In this document: one piece after another, positions 8,013-17,076 of the stretch
Layout of the letters: each line of letters starts with the position of its first letter
Numbering within the stretch: the first letter of the stretch is position 1
NCBI RefSeq assembly: GCF_022811845.1
Contig: NZ_CP064266.1
Coordinates: forward strand, 620,001-684,000
Origin: Bacillus pseudomycoides
GTDB lineage: Bacteria; Bacillota; Bacilli; Bacillales; Bacillaceae_G
Direction: 5' to 3'
DNA length: 64,000 nucleotides
Position numbers and translations under genes: made by a program
The notes under the pieces: generated by a model
What the model saw: the letters and a program-made list of their open reading frames with translations, nothing else
The model's database searches: none
What the model was told of the DNA's origin: nothing

Positions 8013-9599
8013 TTACTTTGACGCAAGCCCCATTTCTTGTTTTCTTAGTTCAACGCGGCGGATTTTTCCAGAAATTGTTTTTGGTAGTTCATCTAAAAAT
8101 TCAATTTTACGAGGATATTTATATGGTGCTGTTAATTCTTTGACATGTTCTTGGAGTATAGGAATCAATGTTTCTTCAGTTTCTTGTACGTTGTCTCTTA
8201 AAACAATAAATGCCTTCACGACACTTCCGCGAATTTCATCCGGGCTTGCGACAACCGCACACTCTCTTACATACGGGTGTTTCACAAGTGCATCTTCTAC
8301 TTCAAATGGTCCAATTGTATAACCGGAGCTAATAATAATATCATCCCCGCGGCCCTCAAACCAAAAATAACCGTCTTCATCTTTTTTCGCTTTATCACCT
8401 GTAATATAGTAATCGCCACGGAATTGCATCGCTGTACGTTCATCATCTTTATAATATTGTTTAAAAAGTGCAGGTGTTTCAATATGAACGGCAATATCTC
8501 CTACTTCTCCTATGGATACAGGTTGTCCTTCTTCATTTACGATATCTACATGATTACCTGGCGTTGGTTTCCCCATAGATCCCGGTCTAATTTCCATTCC
8601 TTTCATGACGCCAACAAGTAATGTATTTTCTGTTTGGCCATAGCCATCTCTAACTGTCACATTAAAATGATTTTGGAATGTTTCAATTACCTCTCGGTTT
8701 AGCGGTTCTCCTGCTGATACCGCACTATGTAACGCTTCCAAATTATACTCCTGCAAGTTCTCTACTTTTGCCATTAAGCGATACTCTGTCGGTGTACAAC
8801 AAAGCACATTCACTTTATTATCATCTAATAACTGCAAATATGTTTTCGGTTCAAATTTACCGTGATATACAAACCCTGTTGCTCCTGAACCAAGCGTCGC
8901 TAAAAAAGGACTCCAAATCCATTTTTGCCAACCTGGACTAGCCGTTGCCCATACAACATCATTCCCTTCTATTCCAAGCCAATTCGGAGCACTTGTACGC
9001 AAATGTGCGTAGCCCCAGGCATGTGTATGAACTACCCCCTTCGGATTTCCCGTTGTCCCAGATGTATAGGATAAAAAGACCATATCTTCTCGGTCTGTCT
9101 TTGCGATTGCTAATTCATCACTTTCTGTTTCTAAAGCGTCTTTTAAATTAATCCATCCGTCTACTGACTGCTCGCTCAGCACGAATTTTTGAAGAGACTC
9201 CATCATCTCTACATCTTCAAACTGTTCGATATACGGTTCATAACTGACAATTGCCTTTACTTCTCCGTGCTGAATGCGATATTCAATATCTTTTTTGCGA
9301 AGCATTTCTGAACTTGGAATGACCACAAATCCTGCTTTAATTGCGGCAATATACGTCATATACGCTTCAATTAAGCGGGGCATCATAATGAGAAGCTTGT
9401 CCCCTTTTTGCAAATCACTCTTTATAAAAGCGTTTCCAATTCTATTCGCGCCTTTTATTAATTCAAGATATGTAACCTCACGTCTATTTCCTTCATCATC
9501 TTGCCAAATTAAAGCAAGTTTCTCTTTTTCATTTGTATATTTCTCAATCTCTGCAACTAAGTTATAAGACGGCGGCGCTAATAATTCTTCTCTATTCAT
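8013..9599 (-). CDS. ytcI: Acyl-CoA synthetase (YtcI-like, AMP-forming)
   Basis: A 528-residue ANL-superfamily enzyme that activates a carboxylic acid to acyl-CoA with ATP. Seen motifs are the P-loop YTSGTTGNPKG (about residues 175-185), the GYGQTEN motif, the hinge YITGDKAKKDEDGYFWFEGR and the C-terminal PKTISGKIRR carrying the catalytic lysine. Relatives include YtcI and the MbcS methylbutyryl-CoA synthetases of Listeria and Staphylococcus, so short branched acids are plausible substrates. That is inference. It is only distantly like the AcsA at 22.8-24.5 kb. A one-mismatch CodY-like box lies about 50 bp upstream. Confidence 0.88.
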   Translation of the reverse strand: MNREELLAPPSYNLVAEIEKYTNEKEKLALIWQDDEGNRREVTYLELIKGANRIGNAFIKSDLQKGDKLLIMMPRLIEAYMTYIAAIKAGFVVIPSSEMLRKKDIEYRIQHGEVKAIVSYEPYIEQFEDVEMMESLQKFVLSEQSVDGWINLKDALETESDELAIAKTDREDMVFLSYTSGTTGNPKGVVHTHAWGYAHLRTSAPNWLGIEGNDVVWATASPGWQKWIWSPFLATLGSGATGFVYHGKFEPKTYLQLLDDNKVNVLCCTPTEYRLMAKVENLQEYNLEALHSAVSAGEPLNREVIETFQNHFNVTVRDGYGQTENTLLVGVMKGMEIRPGSMGKPTPGNHVDIVNEEGQPVSIGEVGDIAVHIETPALFKQYYKDDERTAMQFRGDYYITGDKAKKDEDGYFWFEGRGDDIIISSGYTIGPFEVEDALVKHPYVRECAVVASPDEIRGSVVKAFIVLRDNVQETEETLIPILQEHVKELTAPYKYPRKIEFLDELPKTISGKIRRVELRKQEMGLASK

Positions 9600-9643
9600 A
9601 ATCTCATCCTCCCTTGTCTCTATGCCTCTCTTCTATAATAAAG

Positions 9644-9658
9644 AATTTTCAGTAAATT
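9644..9658. promoter_or_regulatory. CodY-like box upstream of ytcI
   Basis: AATTTTCAGTAAATT differs from the published CodY motif AATTTTCWGAAAATT at one base. It lies 45-59 bp before the ytcI start codon, where CodY could block transcription. CodY responds to branched-chain amino acids and GTP, which would suit an enzyme activating branched short-chain acids. Confidence 0.55.
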
Positions 9659-9700
9659 TTAAACCTACTTCTTTTGACAATTTTTTTAGTTACTTGTCGA

Positions 9701-9734
9701 CAAAAAGAAGGAGCGGGAAAACCCGCTCCTTCTA
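9701..9734 (-). terminator. Terminator of the SASP gene
   Basis: The perfect 12-bp stem AGAAGGAGCGGG/CCCGCTCCTTCT has an AAAA loop, followed by a T-run on the minus strand. Confidence 0.92.
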
Positions 9735-9751
9735 AGCCATCGTATATGGGA

Positions 9752-9949
9752 TTATTTGTGGAAACCGCCTAATTGTTGTTCAGCTAGTGAAACTAGACGT
9801 TTTGTAATTTCGCCACCAACAGATCCGTTAGCGCGAGATGTTGAATCAGCTCCAAGTTGAACACCGAACTCTTGAGCGATTTCGTATTTCATTTGGTCTA
9901 ATGCTGATTCAGCACCAGGAACCGCTAATTTATTTGTGCTTCGTGCCAT
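9752..9949 (-). CDS. Alpha/beta-type small acid-soluble spore protein
   Basis: A 65-residue DNA-binding spore protein made in the forespore. It coats spore DNA and protects it from UV, and is degraded by the GPR protease at germination. The conserved pieces are all present: the GPR cleavage region EIAQEFGV, GADSTSRANGSVGGEITKRLV and a C-terminal LGGFHK. The gene lies next to thiI, as B. subtilis sspA does. A very strong GGAGGTGAT ribosome site and a candidate sigma-G promoter precede it. Confidence 0.97.
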   Translation of the reverse strand: MARSTNKLAVPGAESALDQMKYEIAQEFGVQLGADSTSRANGSVGGEITKRLVSLAEQQLGGFHK

Positions 9950-9972
9950 ATGGTATCACCTCCTTGTGAGTA

Positions 9973-10002
9973 TAGAGTGTGATAAACCATATGACTTCAT
10001 GC
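9973..10002 (-). promoter_or_regulatory. Candidate sigma-G promoter of the SASP gene
   Basis: On the minus strand a GCATG -35 element (9998-10002) and a CACTCTA -10 element (9973-9979) are 18 bp apart. The pattern is close to the sigma-G consensus (GHATR, then CATNNTA) with one -10 mismatch, and is placed just upstream of the ribosome site. Forespore expression is expected for this gene family. Confidence 0.6.
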
Positions 10003-10037
10003 ATATCTAGAGATGGTAATTTATGGTTTTAAAGGAT

Positions 10038-10180
10038 GTTCAAAAAGTCCGGTAAAGATAACTGTCGCATTTCTTCGTTGCGTTGCCAGTCCGGTACTCA
10101 TGTAGTTCACTCTACACTCCGTATCCTCCTGGCTTCCGCGTCTCGAACTGCTCGGCTCTCTTTATCCTCTTTTTTTGAAC
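10038..10180. repeat. 143-bp intergenic element with GTTCAAAAAG ends
   Basis: The segment starts with GTTCAAAAAGTCCGG and ends with CTTTTTTTGAAC, an imperfect terminal inverted repeat. The inside is GC-richer than the surrounding spacer. It sits between the SASP promoter region and the thiI stop codon (8 bp away). The shape (short, non-coding, inverted ends, intergenic) is that of a miniature mobile or bcr-type repeat of the B. cereus group. Only one copy is in this window, so repetition is inferred. An open frame at 10036-10239 inside it shows no protein-like features. Confidence 0.55.
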
Positions 10181-10188
10181 AAGAACTT

Positions 10189-11400
10189 TTAGAAAAGATT
10201 TTCAAATTGCTCCTCTTCAGCCACTTCTACTGTTTGTAGTACGATTTTCTCTGCATTCGCAACAGCTGATTCAATAAGTGGTGCAAAGTCATATTTTGAT
10301 TCAAAGCGATTTGCTTTTTCACGCTTCGGTTTTGTAGATGGGCTTGCTGGTGTGAATACTGTACAGCAATCTTCATACGGACGAATTGAAATATCATATG
10401 TTCCAATTTCATTTGCAATTTTAATAATTTCTAGTTTGTCCATCGTAATAAGCGGACGAATGACTGGATAGTTTGTCACTTCATTAATTGTATGCATACT
10501 ATCTAACGTTTGGCTTGCTACTTGGCCAAGACTTTCACCAGTTGTGATTGCAAGTGCATTACGCTCTTCTGCAATGCGCTCCGTAATACGCATCATCATA
10601 CGGCGCATTACTGTCATAGAATAACTAGATGGAATTTCTTTATTAATTGTTTTTTGCACTTCCGTAAACGGAACAAGGTGAAGCGTCAAACGTTTGCAGT
10701 ATTTCGTTAACTCTTGTGCTAAATCAATTACTTTTTGCTTCGCACGCTCACTTGTGAATGGTGGACTATGGAAATGCACTGCCTCCACTGATACGCCACG
10801 CTTCATTGTTAAGAAGGCAGCTACTGGGCTATCGATTCCGCCAGAAAGAAGTACCATTACTTTTCCGCCAACACCAACTGGTAATCCACCAGCCCCCATA
10901 CGCTCATCACACATAATATAGCTATAACCACTACGAATTTCTACACGAACATTCACATCTGGGTTATGAACATCCACTGTGATGTCTTCTGTATTTTCTA
11001 AAATATAGCCACCAATCTCCGGAAGTAACTCCATCGTTTGCATCGGGAAATGTTTATAAGAACGGTGCACTGTAATTTTAAATGTTTTTACATCGCCTTT
11101 TACTTGTAAGAAAGCCGCAAGCGCACCTTTTTTAATTTCTTCTAATTCTGATGGTACTTTCATTGCTAAGTTAAACTTGTGAATACCAAATACATCTTGC
11201 AGTCTATCTGCAATCGCTTCATGATCTTCCCCATTTAACTGGATGTACATACGGTCATGTGTCGCATCGATTTTAATATTTGGGAATTTCTTTAATTTAA
11301 ATTTAACGTTATCTTTTAACGTGTTTACAAACTTAGAACGGTTTTTTCCTTTTGTCGTCATTTCACCGTAACGAACTAAAATATATTCATATTTCATCAT
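10189..11400 (-). CDS. thiI: tRNA 4-thiouridine / thiamine sulfurtransferase ThiI
   Basis: ThiI adenylates U8 of tRNA and transfers sulfur to make 4-thiouridine, and in many bacteria also feeds thiazole synthesis. Visible domains are an N-terminal ferredoxin-like plus THUMP region (about residues 1-165) and a PP-loop ATPase with LLSGGIDSPVAAF near residue 184. At 403 residues it lacks the C-terminal rhodanese domain of E. coli ThiI, as is usual for Bacillus. It follows nifZ by 6 bp, so the desulfurase that supplies sulfur is co-transcribed with it. Confidence 0.97.
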   Translation of the reverse strand: MMKYEYILVRYGEMTTKGKNRSKFVNTLKDNVKFKLKKFPNIKIDATHDRMYIQLNGEDHEAIADRLQDVFGIHKFNLAMKVPSELEEIKKGALAAFLQVKGDVKTFKITVHRSYKHFPMQTMELLPEIGGYILENTEDITVDVHNPDVNVRVEIRSGYSYIMCDERMGAGGLPVGVGGKVMVLLSGGIDSPVAAFLTMKRGVSVEAVHFHSPPFTSERAKQKVIDLAQELTKYCKRLTLHLVPFTEVQKTINKEIPSSYSMTVMRRMMMRITERIAEERNALAITTGESLGQVASQTLDSMHTINEVTNYPVIRPLITMDKLEIIKIANEIGTYDISIRPYEDCCTVFTPASPSTKPKREKANRFESKYDFAPLIESAVANAEKIVLQTVEVAEEEQFENLF

Positions 11401-11406
11401 ATTTCT

Positions 11407-12549
11407 TTACCTCATCACTTCGTATAATTTTGGCAATGTTTCTTTTATAATTCCTTCAAATTGTGTTACTTCTTCCATTGTGTTTTCAGATGCTAAACTA
11501 ATGCGAATCGCACTTGCTGCGGCAACATGCGGCACACCCATTGATACTAACACACGACTTACTTCATTTGCTTTGGAAGAACAAGCTGATTTTGTTGATA
11601 CATATACCTCACGTTCTTCTAGAGCATGAACCACTACTTCTGGTTTTAAACCAACGAATGACACATTTAAAATATGCGGTGCTGCATATTGAAGCGACGT
11701 ATTAATCGTTACGTCTTCCATTCCTTCGAAGAAACGTACAAGTTCTGCTTGTAATTTTTGCAAGTGGTCACGCTTCTCTTTCATATGTTCCATTGTCATA
11801 CGTAGTGCCTTAACCATCGCAACAATACCAGGTAAATTCTCTGTACCAGAACGATAACGAAGCTCCTGCTGACCACCTGATAAAATCGGATCTAATCTTA
11901 CACCATCACGTACATATAAAAGTCCTGTTCCTTTTACGCTATGAAATTTATGTCCAGATATCGAACAAAGATCAATATGAGAAGCACATAGATCAAGTGG
12001 TACTTTTCCGATCCCTTGTACATGGTCCACATGAAACCTTACTTTTGGATAGTTCTCTAGTAATTTCCCCACTTCAGAAATAGGTTGGATCGCTCCTGTT
12101 TCATTATTCACATGGATCATGGAAACAAGGATTGTATCTTCACGAAGCGCTCGTTTTACATTTTCTACGGATACAACACCATGTTCGTTTACAGGTAAAT
12201 AAGTCACATCAAAGCCGAGCCCTTCTAATTGTTTATATGCTTCAAACACAGACGCGTGTTCAATATTTGTTGTAATAATATGCTTGCCGCGAGAACGATT
12301 CTTCATCGCTATTCCTTTAATTGCAAGGTTATTCCCTTCCGTTCCACCCGATGTGAAAATAATCTCAGAAGGCTTAACATGAAGGAGCTGCGCTGCAATC
12401 GTTCTTGATTGTGTTAATAAATGCTCTGCTTCTCCCCCGAGCGAATGAATAGAAGAAGGGTTTCCAAAATATTTTCCTGCAACCGTTACGTAAGATTGAA
12501 GGACTTCTGGATATGGTTTCGTCGTCGCACTATTATCAAAATAGATCAT
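11407..12549 (-). CDS. nifZ: Cysteine desulfurase (NifZ-type) for ThiI
   Basis: A 380-residue PLP enzyme of the NifS/IscS family that takes sulfur from cysteine as a persulfide. The N-terminal YFDNSATTKPYPEV motif, the PLP lysine in SISGHKFHSVKG (about residue 203) and the active cysteine in TKSACSSKANEVSR (about 325) are visible. Direct coupling to thiI makes it the counterpart of B. subtilis NifZ (YtbJ), the dedicated sulfur donor to ThiI, rather than the SUF-system SufS. The ATG is preceded by AAAGGGGAAG. Confidence 0.95.
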   Translation of the reverse strand: MIYFDNSATTKPYPEVLQSYVTVAGKYFGNPSSIHSLGGEAEHLLTQSRTIAAQLLHVKPSEIIFTSGGTEGNNLAIKGIAMKNRSRGKHIITTNIEHASVFEAYKQLEGLGFDVTYLPVNEHGVVSVENVKRALREDTILVSMIHVNNETGAIQPISEVGKLLENYPKVRFHVDHVQGIGKVPLDLCASHIDLCSISGHKFHSVKGTGLLYVRDGVRLDPILSGGQQELRYRSGTENLPGIVAMVKALRMTMEHMKEKRDHLQKLQAELVRFFEGMEDVTINTSLQYAAPHILNVSFVGLKPEVVVHALEEREVYVSTKSACSSKANEVSRVLVSMGVPHVAAASAIRISLASENTMEEVTQFEGIIKETLPKLYEVMR

Positions 12550-12736
12550 CGTTCTTCCCCTTTCAGCGCTGTCACATCATATAATCATATCACAAATACA
12601 TGCAATTACGCTAAACATACTCAAAGGTTCTATTTTTTTGATACAGAAGTATCCTTTTATATTTTGAAACGAAAAACACTGCTGTATTCCGCTATTCATT
12701 ATAGCAATATCGCTCTAGAATTTACACAGATCCGAT

Positions 12737-12775
12737 GTAAAAAAACAAACCCCTTTTTCATCAAGGGGTTTGTTC
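12737..12775 (-). terminator. ezrA terminator overlapping the stop codon
   Basis: The stem AACAAACCCCTT (12744-12755) / AAGGGGTTTGTT (12763-12774) uses the last codons of ezrA as one arm. The TGA stop (12761-12763) is at the loop edge. An A-run at 12739-12745 gives the U-tract. Confidence 0.85.
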
Positions 12776-14470
12776 ATTATCAACAAATTCAGCAATTTTT
12801 TGTACAACACCAGGTTCAAGTTGTTCCAGAACAGAAGCTGCTTGTTCTAAAGCGGCATCATATTCATATTCACGGAACAATCTCTCTGCATTTTCTAAGC
12901 TCTGCGCCAAGTCACCATCATGACTGCGGTAGCGATTACCGTATTGGATTAGCTTTTCTACTAAGTGCGCTTGTCCAATTAACTCCTGCGTCTTTTCATA
13001 TACACCGTTTACGATTGTATATGCTTCTTCTAACATGCTATTTACAACATTCATATTTAGTGGTTTCAATTCTAACTGCTCATAAACACTTTGCATTGCC
13101 TCTTGTCCTCTTTGTAAATCTTCCATAATGCTTTCTGGAAGACCTGGTAAGTTAGACTTTTGCATAAAGCGTTTTGCTTCTACAATCATATGACGCATTT
13201 CTTGTAATGTTTCACGCGCTTCAAATTCTTCCTTACGCATCGTTTGTAGCATCTCTTTATATTCTACATGAAGCACTTTCAGTGTTTCACATTGCTCATA
13301 AATCTCTTCCAGTTCTTCACGAATAACAGAGAAAGCAATATCTTGCTCCGCAATACGTAGTTGCAATACTTCAAAGCGTTTCATTAAAATATGCATTTGT
13401 TTTTCAATCAATTTTTGTGACTCAATGTCTTTATCTTGCAATTGATAGCTTTGTTTCACAAACTGCGTTTCTGATTTTGTCTCAATTGCTTTTTCATGAA
13501 TTTCCTCTAAATCTTCGTAAACACTAACTGACTTTTTCTCTACATAATGCTTCGCATGTACTTCTTGTTCTAATTGATCGTACAACGTATCCAAACGCTT
13601 TTTTAATCCTTCTATTTTCTCGCCCACTTCTGTTATATGAAGCTCTTCCAAATCAATCAGACATGTTTGTAGTTGTTTGTTCATCTCTCGTACTTCTTTA
13701 GGGATTTCTAAATGGTTTAATACATATCCTTGTCTTTTCATATCATCATGACCTTGTAATAAATCATCTAATTGTACTGGTAATGTCGCTTGACACTCCA
13801 CTAATAAATCAGGAACTTCATGAATGATAATTTCTAAGCTCGCTAATCCATCTTCCAAACTTTTTACAATGTCACGCGCCTTTAAATAATCACCGTTTGC
13901 TGTTGCCTCGTCAAATTCTTGAAATTTCGCTTGTTCTATATCAAGTAACTCTTCGATTTTCTGTTCAGATTGCCCAAACATATGACGATGAGCCAGCACG
14001 CTCTTTTTCATACTACGATATGTATCACGTAAACCTTCAATTTCTGAACTATTTTTCTCATAGCTCTCTAGCAATTGTTGCAACTCATTTAATATTTCCG
14101 TAATGCGGTTATCCGCTTCATCTAAATCACGAATGGATTCACTCATCAAACGTTTTGCTTTTCGGAAGGAAAATTGTGAGGCAGATTTTTGGGCGCTTTC
14201 TAATGTTTTATCAGCTTTTGGCAGAAGGTTTGTAACAATTTCATCCCATTCTTCACGCCACTTTCCAAACAGCTCTTCTGTTTGGCCAGTCATATTTAAA
14301 TCCTTAACCCGTTTCAATTCATCCGCAACAGGTTTATCTTTTATTTCTTGTTTCCACTGCTCAAGTGCTTCAATATCTTTATATAAACGATTTCTTATCA
14401 CAAGCTCTATCATGAGCAGCACTAGAATAGAGCTTACTAAGATGATAACGATCGTTAGGATAGAATTCAT
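12761..14470 (-). CDS. ezrA: Septation ring formation regulator EzrA
   Basis: EzrA is a membrane-anchored spectrin-like protein that limits FtsZ assembly to mid-cell and links the ring to wall synthesis. An N-terminal membrane helix (SILTIVIILVSSILVLLMIELV, about residues 3-24) is followed by about 540 residues of Glu/Lys/Leu-rich coiled coil. The conserved C-terminal patch IQYGNRYRS (about residues 515-523) is present. The length (569) matches the family. The gene is single, with a good AGGAGG site before the ATG and a terminator that overlaps its end. Confidence 0.96.
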   Translation of the reverse strand: MNSILTIVIILVSSILVLLMIELVIRNRLYKDIEALEQWKQEIKDKPVADELKRVKDLNMTGQTEELFGKWREEWDEIVTNLLPKADKTLESAQKSASQFSFRKAKRLMSESIRDLDEADNRITEILNELQQLLESYEKNSSEIEGLRDTYRSMKKSVLAHRHMFGQSEQKIEELLDIEQAKFQEFDEATANGDYLKARDIVKSLEDGLASLEIIIHEVPDLLVECQATLPVQLDDLLQGHDDMKRQGYVLNHLEIPKEVREMNKQLQTCLIDLEELHITEVGEKIEGLKKRLDTLYDQLEQEVHAKHYVEKKSVSVYEDLEEIHEKAIETKSETQFVKQSYQLQDKDIESQKLIEKQMHILMKRFEVLQLRIAEQDIAFSVIREELEEIYEQCETLKVLHVEYKEMLQTMRKEEFEARETLQEMRHMIVEAKRFMQKSNLPGLPESIMEDLQRGQEAMQSVYEQLELKPLNMNVVNSMLEEAYTIVNGVYEKTQELIGQAHLVEKLIQYGNRYRSHDGDLAQSLENAERLFREYEYDAALEQAASVLEQLEPGVVQKIAEFVDNEQTP

Positions 14471-14813
14471 GCAAAATAGCCTCCTATTATCTCTCTTTTT
14501 TTGTCCGTTCCGTTTATGAAATGGAAGGCATTATGTATAACAAGGGAAATCCCCTATATTTAACAACTAACAATGTACTAATCATACCATGTAATCATGT
14601 GTTTTTGACCTAATTTTTTTTAAAATTTCACGTTTCTTTTATTGCGTTTATAATATTTCTCCCTAAAAGTTTCTATATCTTCGCTTTCATACATTTACTG
14701 TAACGCCTTTATCGAACTCCCTCCACCTTCACTTCGTTTAGAGGAGGAGGGCTTCTCCGTTAAAATGATAAAGACAACTCTTCCTTATCGAAATAAAAAG
14801 GAGAAAGATACTC
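14471..14813. other. Gene-free spacer upstream of ezrA and the EamA remnant
   Basis: 343 bp hold the divergent upstream regions of ezrA and the broken EamA gene. I see an AAAGGAG ribosome site before the TTG at 14814. I found no convincing ORF, hairpin or regulator site. Confidence 0.6.
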
Positions 14814-15757
14814 TTGGATAAAAAACAAATACTATTTGGATCTCTTTTATGCTTACTTGCTGTAACAGCTTGGGGCTTTATGTTTCCCGTTATGGCCAGC
14901 GCCCTACAATTTATAGACCCATTCTTTTTCACTACTTTTCGTTACGGGTCAGCAGCTATTATTTTTACCATTCTTCTCTTCATGATTGAAGGAAAACACG
15001 CTTTTCACTTAGAAAAACAAACTTTCTATTTGTTATTTTATGGTACAGTCGGTTTTGCTGGATACGGATTTCTTGTTTTTTATGGACAGCAATTAGCAGG
15101 ACCTTCAGGTGCCATTCACACGGCCATGATTCAATCTCTTATGCCACTACTTACCTTACTATTGCAATGGGGCTTACAAAATAAAAAGCCACAAAACTAT
15201 ACATTTCTTTGTATGTTTTGTGCACTTATCGCGTATTACTTGTTATTTCAAAAGGCAATATTCATCTATTATTTTGAACAGCAAGTCATCTCTTCACAAA
15301 TATATTCATGCTCTCTGGCGTTATTTGCTGGGTTATTTACACAAATGGTGGCTCTCATTTCCAAACTTGGTCGCCGCTTCGTTATACAACACTCACATGT
15401 TTATTCGGATCTATTTCGTTAGTTCTTACTGTTACTGTACTAACATATATGAAAGTCATTTCTGTACCTACATTCCACACTATCGTTACAGTACGGTTCG
15501 AACTATTGTATATGTCCATTATTGCTGGGGTCGTCGCAGTCTTTTGCTGGAACATGGGCAATCGCCTTATTTCATCTATGAACGGCATATTATTTATGAA
15601 CTTAGTACCTGTACTTGCACTTATAGGATCCATTTTCCGCGGCTATCAAGTTGAAAAGATTGAAGTAATTGGCGCGATAATTACAATTATCGCTTTACTA
15701 TGCAACAACTTATGGCAACGAAAACAAGAGCGTGTACAACAGGAGATCACTTCGTAA
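14814..15757 (+). pseudogene. EamA-family (DMT) transporter, frameshifted and with a stop
   Basis: This was a 10-helix drug/metabolite transporter of the EamA family, starting at TTG 14814 after AAAGGAG. The first frame reads normally through ...FLCMFCALI near 15230, then turns into non-family sequence until a stop at 15422. The family sequence resumes in the next frame from 15233 (VLLVISKGNIHLLF), as if one G of an original GGC were lost at about 15231. That frame meets an in-frame TGA at 15275-15277 and then continues MLSGVICWVIYT to 15757. Two independent lesions make a single sequencing error an insufficient explanation. Confidence 0.88.
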
Positions 15758-15768
15758 CAAACAAACCA

Positions 15769-15806
15769 TAAAATACCCCCACCTACAATGTCGTGGGAGT
15801 ATTTTA
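15769..15806. terminator. Bidirectional terminator, EamA remnant / refZ
   Basis: The stem AAAATACCCCCAC (15770-15782) / GTGGGAGTATTTT (15793-15805) lies between converging genes. Its right arm runs into the refZ stop codon at 15804-15806. Confidence 0.85.
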
Positions 15807-16442
15807 CATATGAACTGCTCGCGGCAGAGGGTAATACGTATTTGTTACACATAATATTTGTTCTATCCACTGCTCTACTTCTTTCGTATACATTTCCAAA
15901 AAGAATGTTTCTGATGGAAACGAATGCAGGACTTCTGTTATATACTGCGGATATAAATACGGCATATTTATCATGCCCTTTAATTGCGTCATAAACATCG
16001 TAAAAGAAATCTTTTGAAATTCCTGCTGCATTTGTCCCTGCTTAATAATTTGCTCTATATAATATCTTTCTTTAGAAAAATAAACAGTCATCACTTCCCG
16101 GATTAACGTTGTATCAAGGGAGAGCTCTCTATAAAAGAATCGCGTAAGTTCCCTATGCTCAAACTGATAACGCAAAATTCCTCGTACGATTTGATTCATC
16201 ACTTCTTTAGCTGACAAATACTCTCTTTGTTCAACTGACCTCTCAATTACCCCAATATATCCTTCTAAAAAATCTGTTATAAGCTGTTCTAATAAACCTT
16301 GCTTCCCAGCAAAATAATATGAAATATTAGCCACATTCACATCCGCCCGCTTTGCAATATCTCGCACCGATGTTCCATCGTATCCTTTCGTATAAAACAA
16401 TGAAATTGCCGCATCAATTACTTTTTGTTTCGTCTGCTTCAT
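15804..16442 (-). CDS. refZ: TetR-family regulator RefZ (YttP)
   Basis: A TetR-type DNA-binding protein with the N-terminal helix-turn-helix KQKVIDAAISLFYTKGYDG...VNVANISYYFAGKQGLLE (about residues 5-50). Its position beside ytsP and just before rpsD is that of B. subtilis refZ. RefZ shifts the FtsZ ring toward the pole and helps place the chromosome correctly at the start of sporulation, acting from sites spread around the origin. The identification rests on synteny plus fold. The frame opens at 16460, but GAGAGGAAG supports the ATG at 16440-16442 (212 residues). Confidence 0.85.
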   Translation of the reverse strand: MKQTKQKVIDAAISLFYTKGYDGTSVRDIAKRADVNVANISYYFAGKQGLLEQLITDFLEGYIGVIERSVEQREYLSAKEVMNQIVRGILRYQFEHRELTRFFYRELSLDTTLIREVMTVYFSKERYYIEQIIKQGQMQQEFQKISFTMFMTQLKGMINMPYLYPQYITEVLHSFPSETFFLEMYTKEVEQWIEQILCVTNTYYPLPRAVHM

Positions 16443-16485
16443 GCGCTCACTTCCTCTCACCCTAAACAGCTATAATGTAAATTTC

Positions 16486-16501
16486 TTGACTTTTAAGACA
16501 A
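16486..16501. promoter_or_regulatory. Palindrome between refZ and ytsP, possible RefZ site
   Basis: TTGACTTTTAAGACAA is a near-perfect 7+2+7 inverted repeat in the divergent refZ/ytsP promoter region. RefZ and other TetR proteins bind such palindromes, and B. subtilis RefZ has a site near its own gene. The link to RefZ is inference. Confidence 0.45.
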
Positions 16502-16591
16502 ATTCCTTTAATTTTCTATCGACAAAGTCATATGAAATACAGCGTATTTTGCTATGATTTTACATTTCTCGATAGAAAGGACGACGTTTCC

Positions 16592-17071
16592 ATGTTTACA
16601 AAAGAAAGTTATGCAGGATCACGCGAGCAGCAATATGAAACAGTAATCAAACAACTCGATGCATTGTTAACCGGCGAATCGAATGTAGTCGCAAATTTAG
16701 CAAATGCATCTGCACTACTAAATCAATTTTTAGAGCGTATTAATTGGGTTGGCTTTTATGTAACAGAAGGAAATCAACTTGTACTGGGGCCATTTCAAGG
16801 AATACCTGCGTGCGTTCGCATCCCATATGGACGCGGTGTTTGCGGCGCAGCAGCTGAAACAAAAACAACCCAACTTGTTGCAGATGTTCATCAATTTCCA
16901 GGTCATATCGCTTGTGATAGCGCCTCTAATTCTGAAATTGTTGTACCAATTATCAAAGAAGGTAACGTCATTGGTGTGTTAGATATCGATAGTCCTGAAA
17001 AAAATCGCTTCGATGAAGTAGATCAACACTACTTAGAAAAATTTGTGGAAACGCTCCTAAAACATATGTAA
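16592..17071 (+). CDS. ytsP: GAF-domain free methionine-(R)-sulfoxide reductase
   Basis: A 159-residue single GAF domain protein of the fRMsr (MsrC) type, which reduces free methionine-R-sulfoxide. Three cysteines at the family positions are visible: ACVRIPYGRGVCGAAA contributes two and HIACDSASNSE the third. INWVGFYV and GVLDIDSP are standard surrounding blocks. An ATG at 16532 would add 20 residues. I chose 16592 because GAAAGGA is upstream of it and YtsP proteins begin near FTKESY. It is divergent from refZ, with its own terminator. Confidence 0.9.
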   Translation: MFTKESYAGSREQQYETVIKQLDALLTGESNVVANLANASALLNQFLERINWVGFYVTEGNQLVLGPFQGIPACVRIPYGRGVCGAAAETKTTQLVADVHQFPGHIACDSASNSEIVVPIIKEGNVIGVLDIDSPEKNRFDEVDQHYLEKFVETLLKHM

Positions 17072-17076
17072 AAGAT

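Noticed and set aside
7844..8143. 99-residue plus-strand frame between the VOC gene and ytcI
   Set aside because: It overlaps the 3' end of ytcI on the other strand, lacks a ribosome site and has a composition typical of AT-rich spacer.
10036..10239. 67-residue frame inside the 143-bp repeat element
   Set aside because: The frame follows the repeat and extends into thiI antisense. The repeat looks non-coding.
12421..13128. 235-residue plus-strand frame over nifZ/ezrA
   Set aside because: It spans the antisense of two conserved genes and the terminator between them, and has no recognisable domain.
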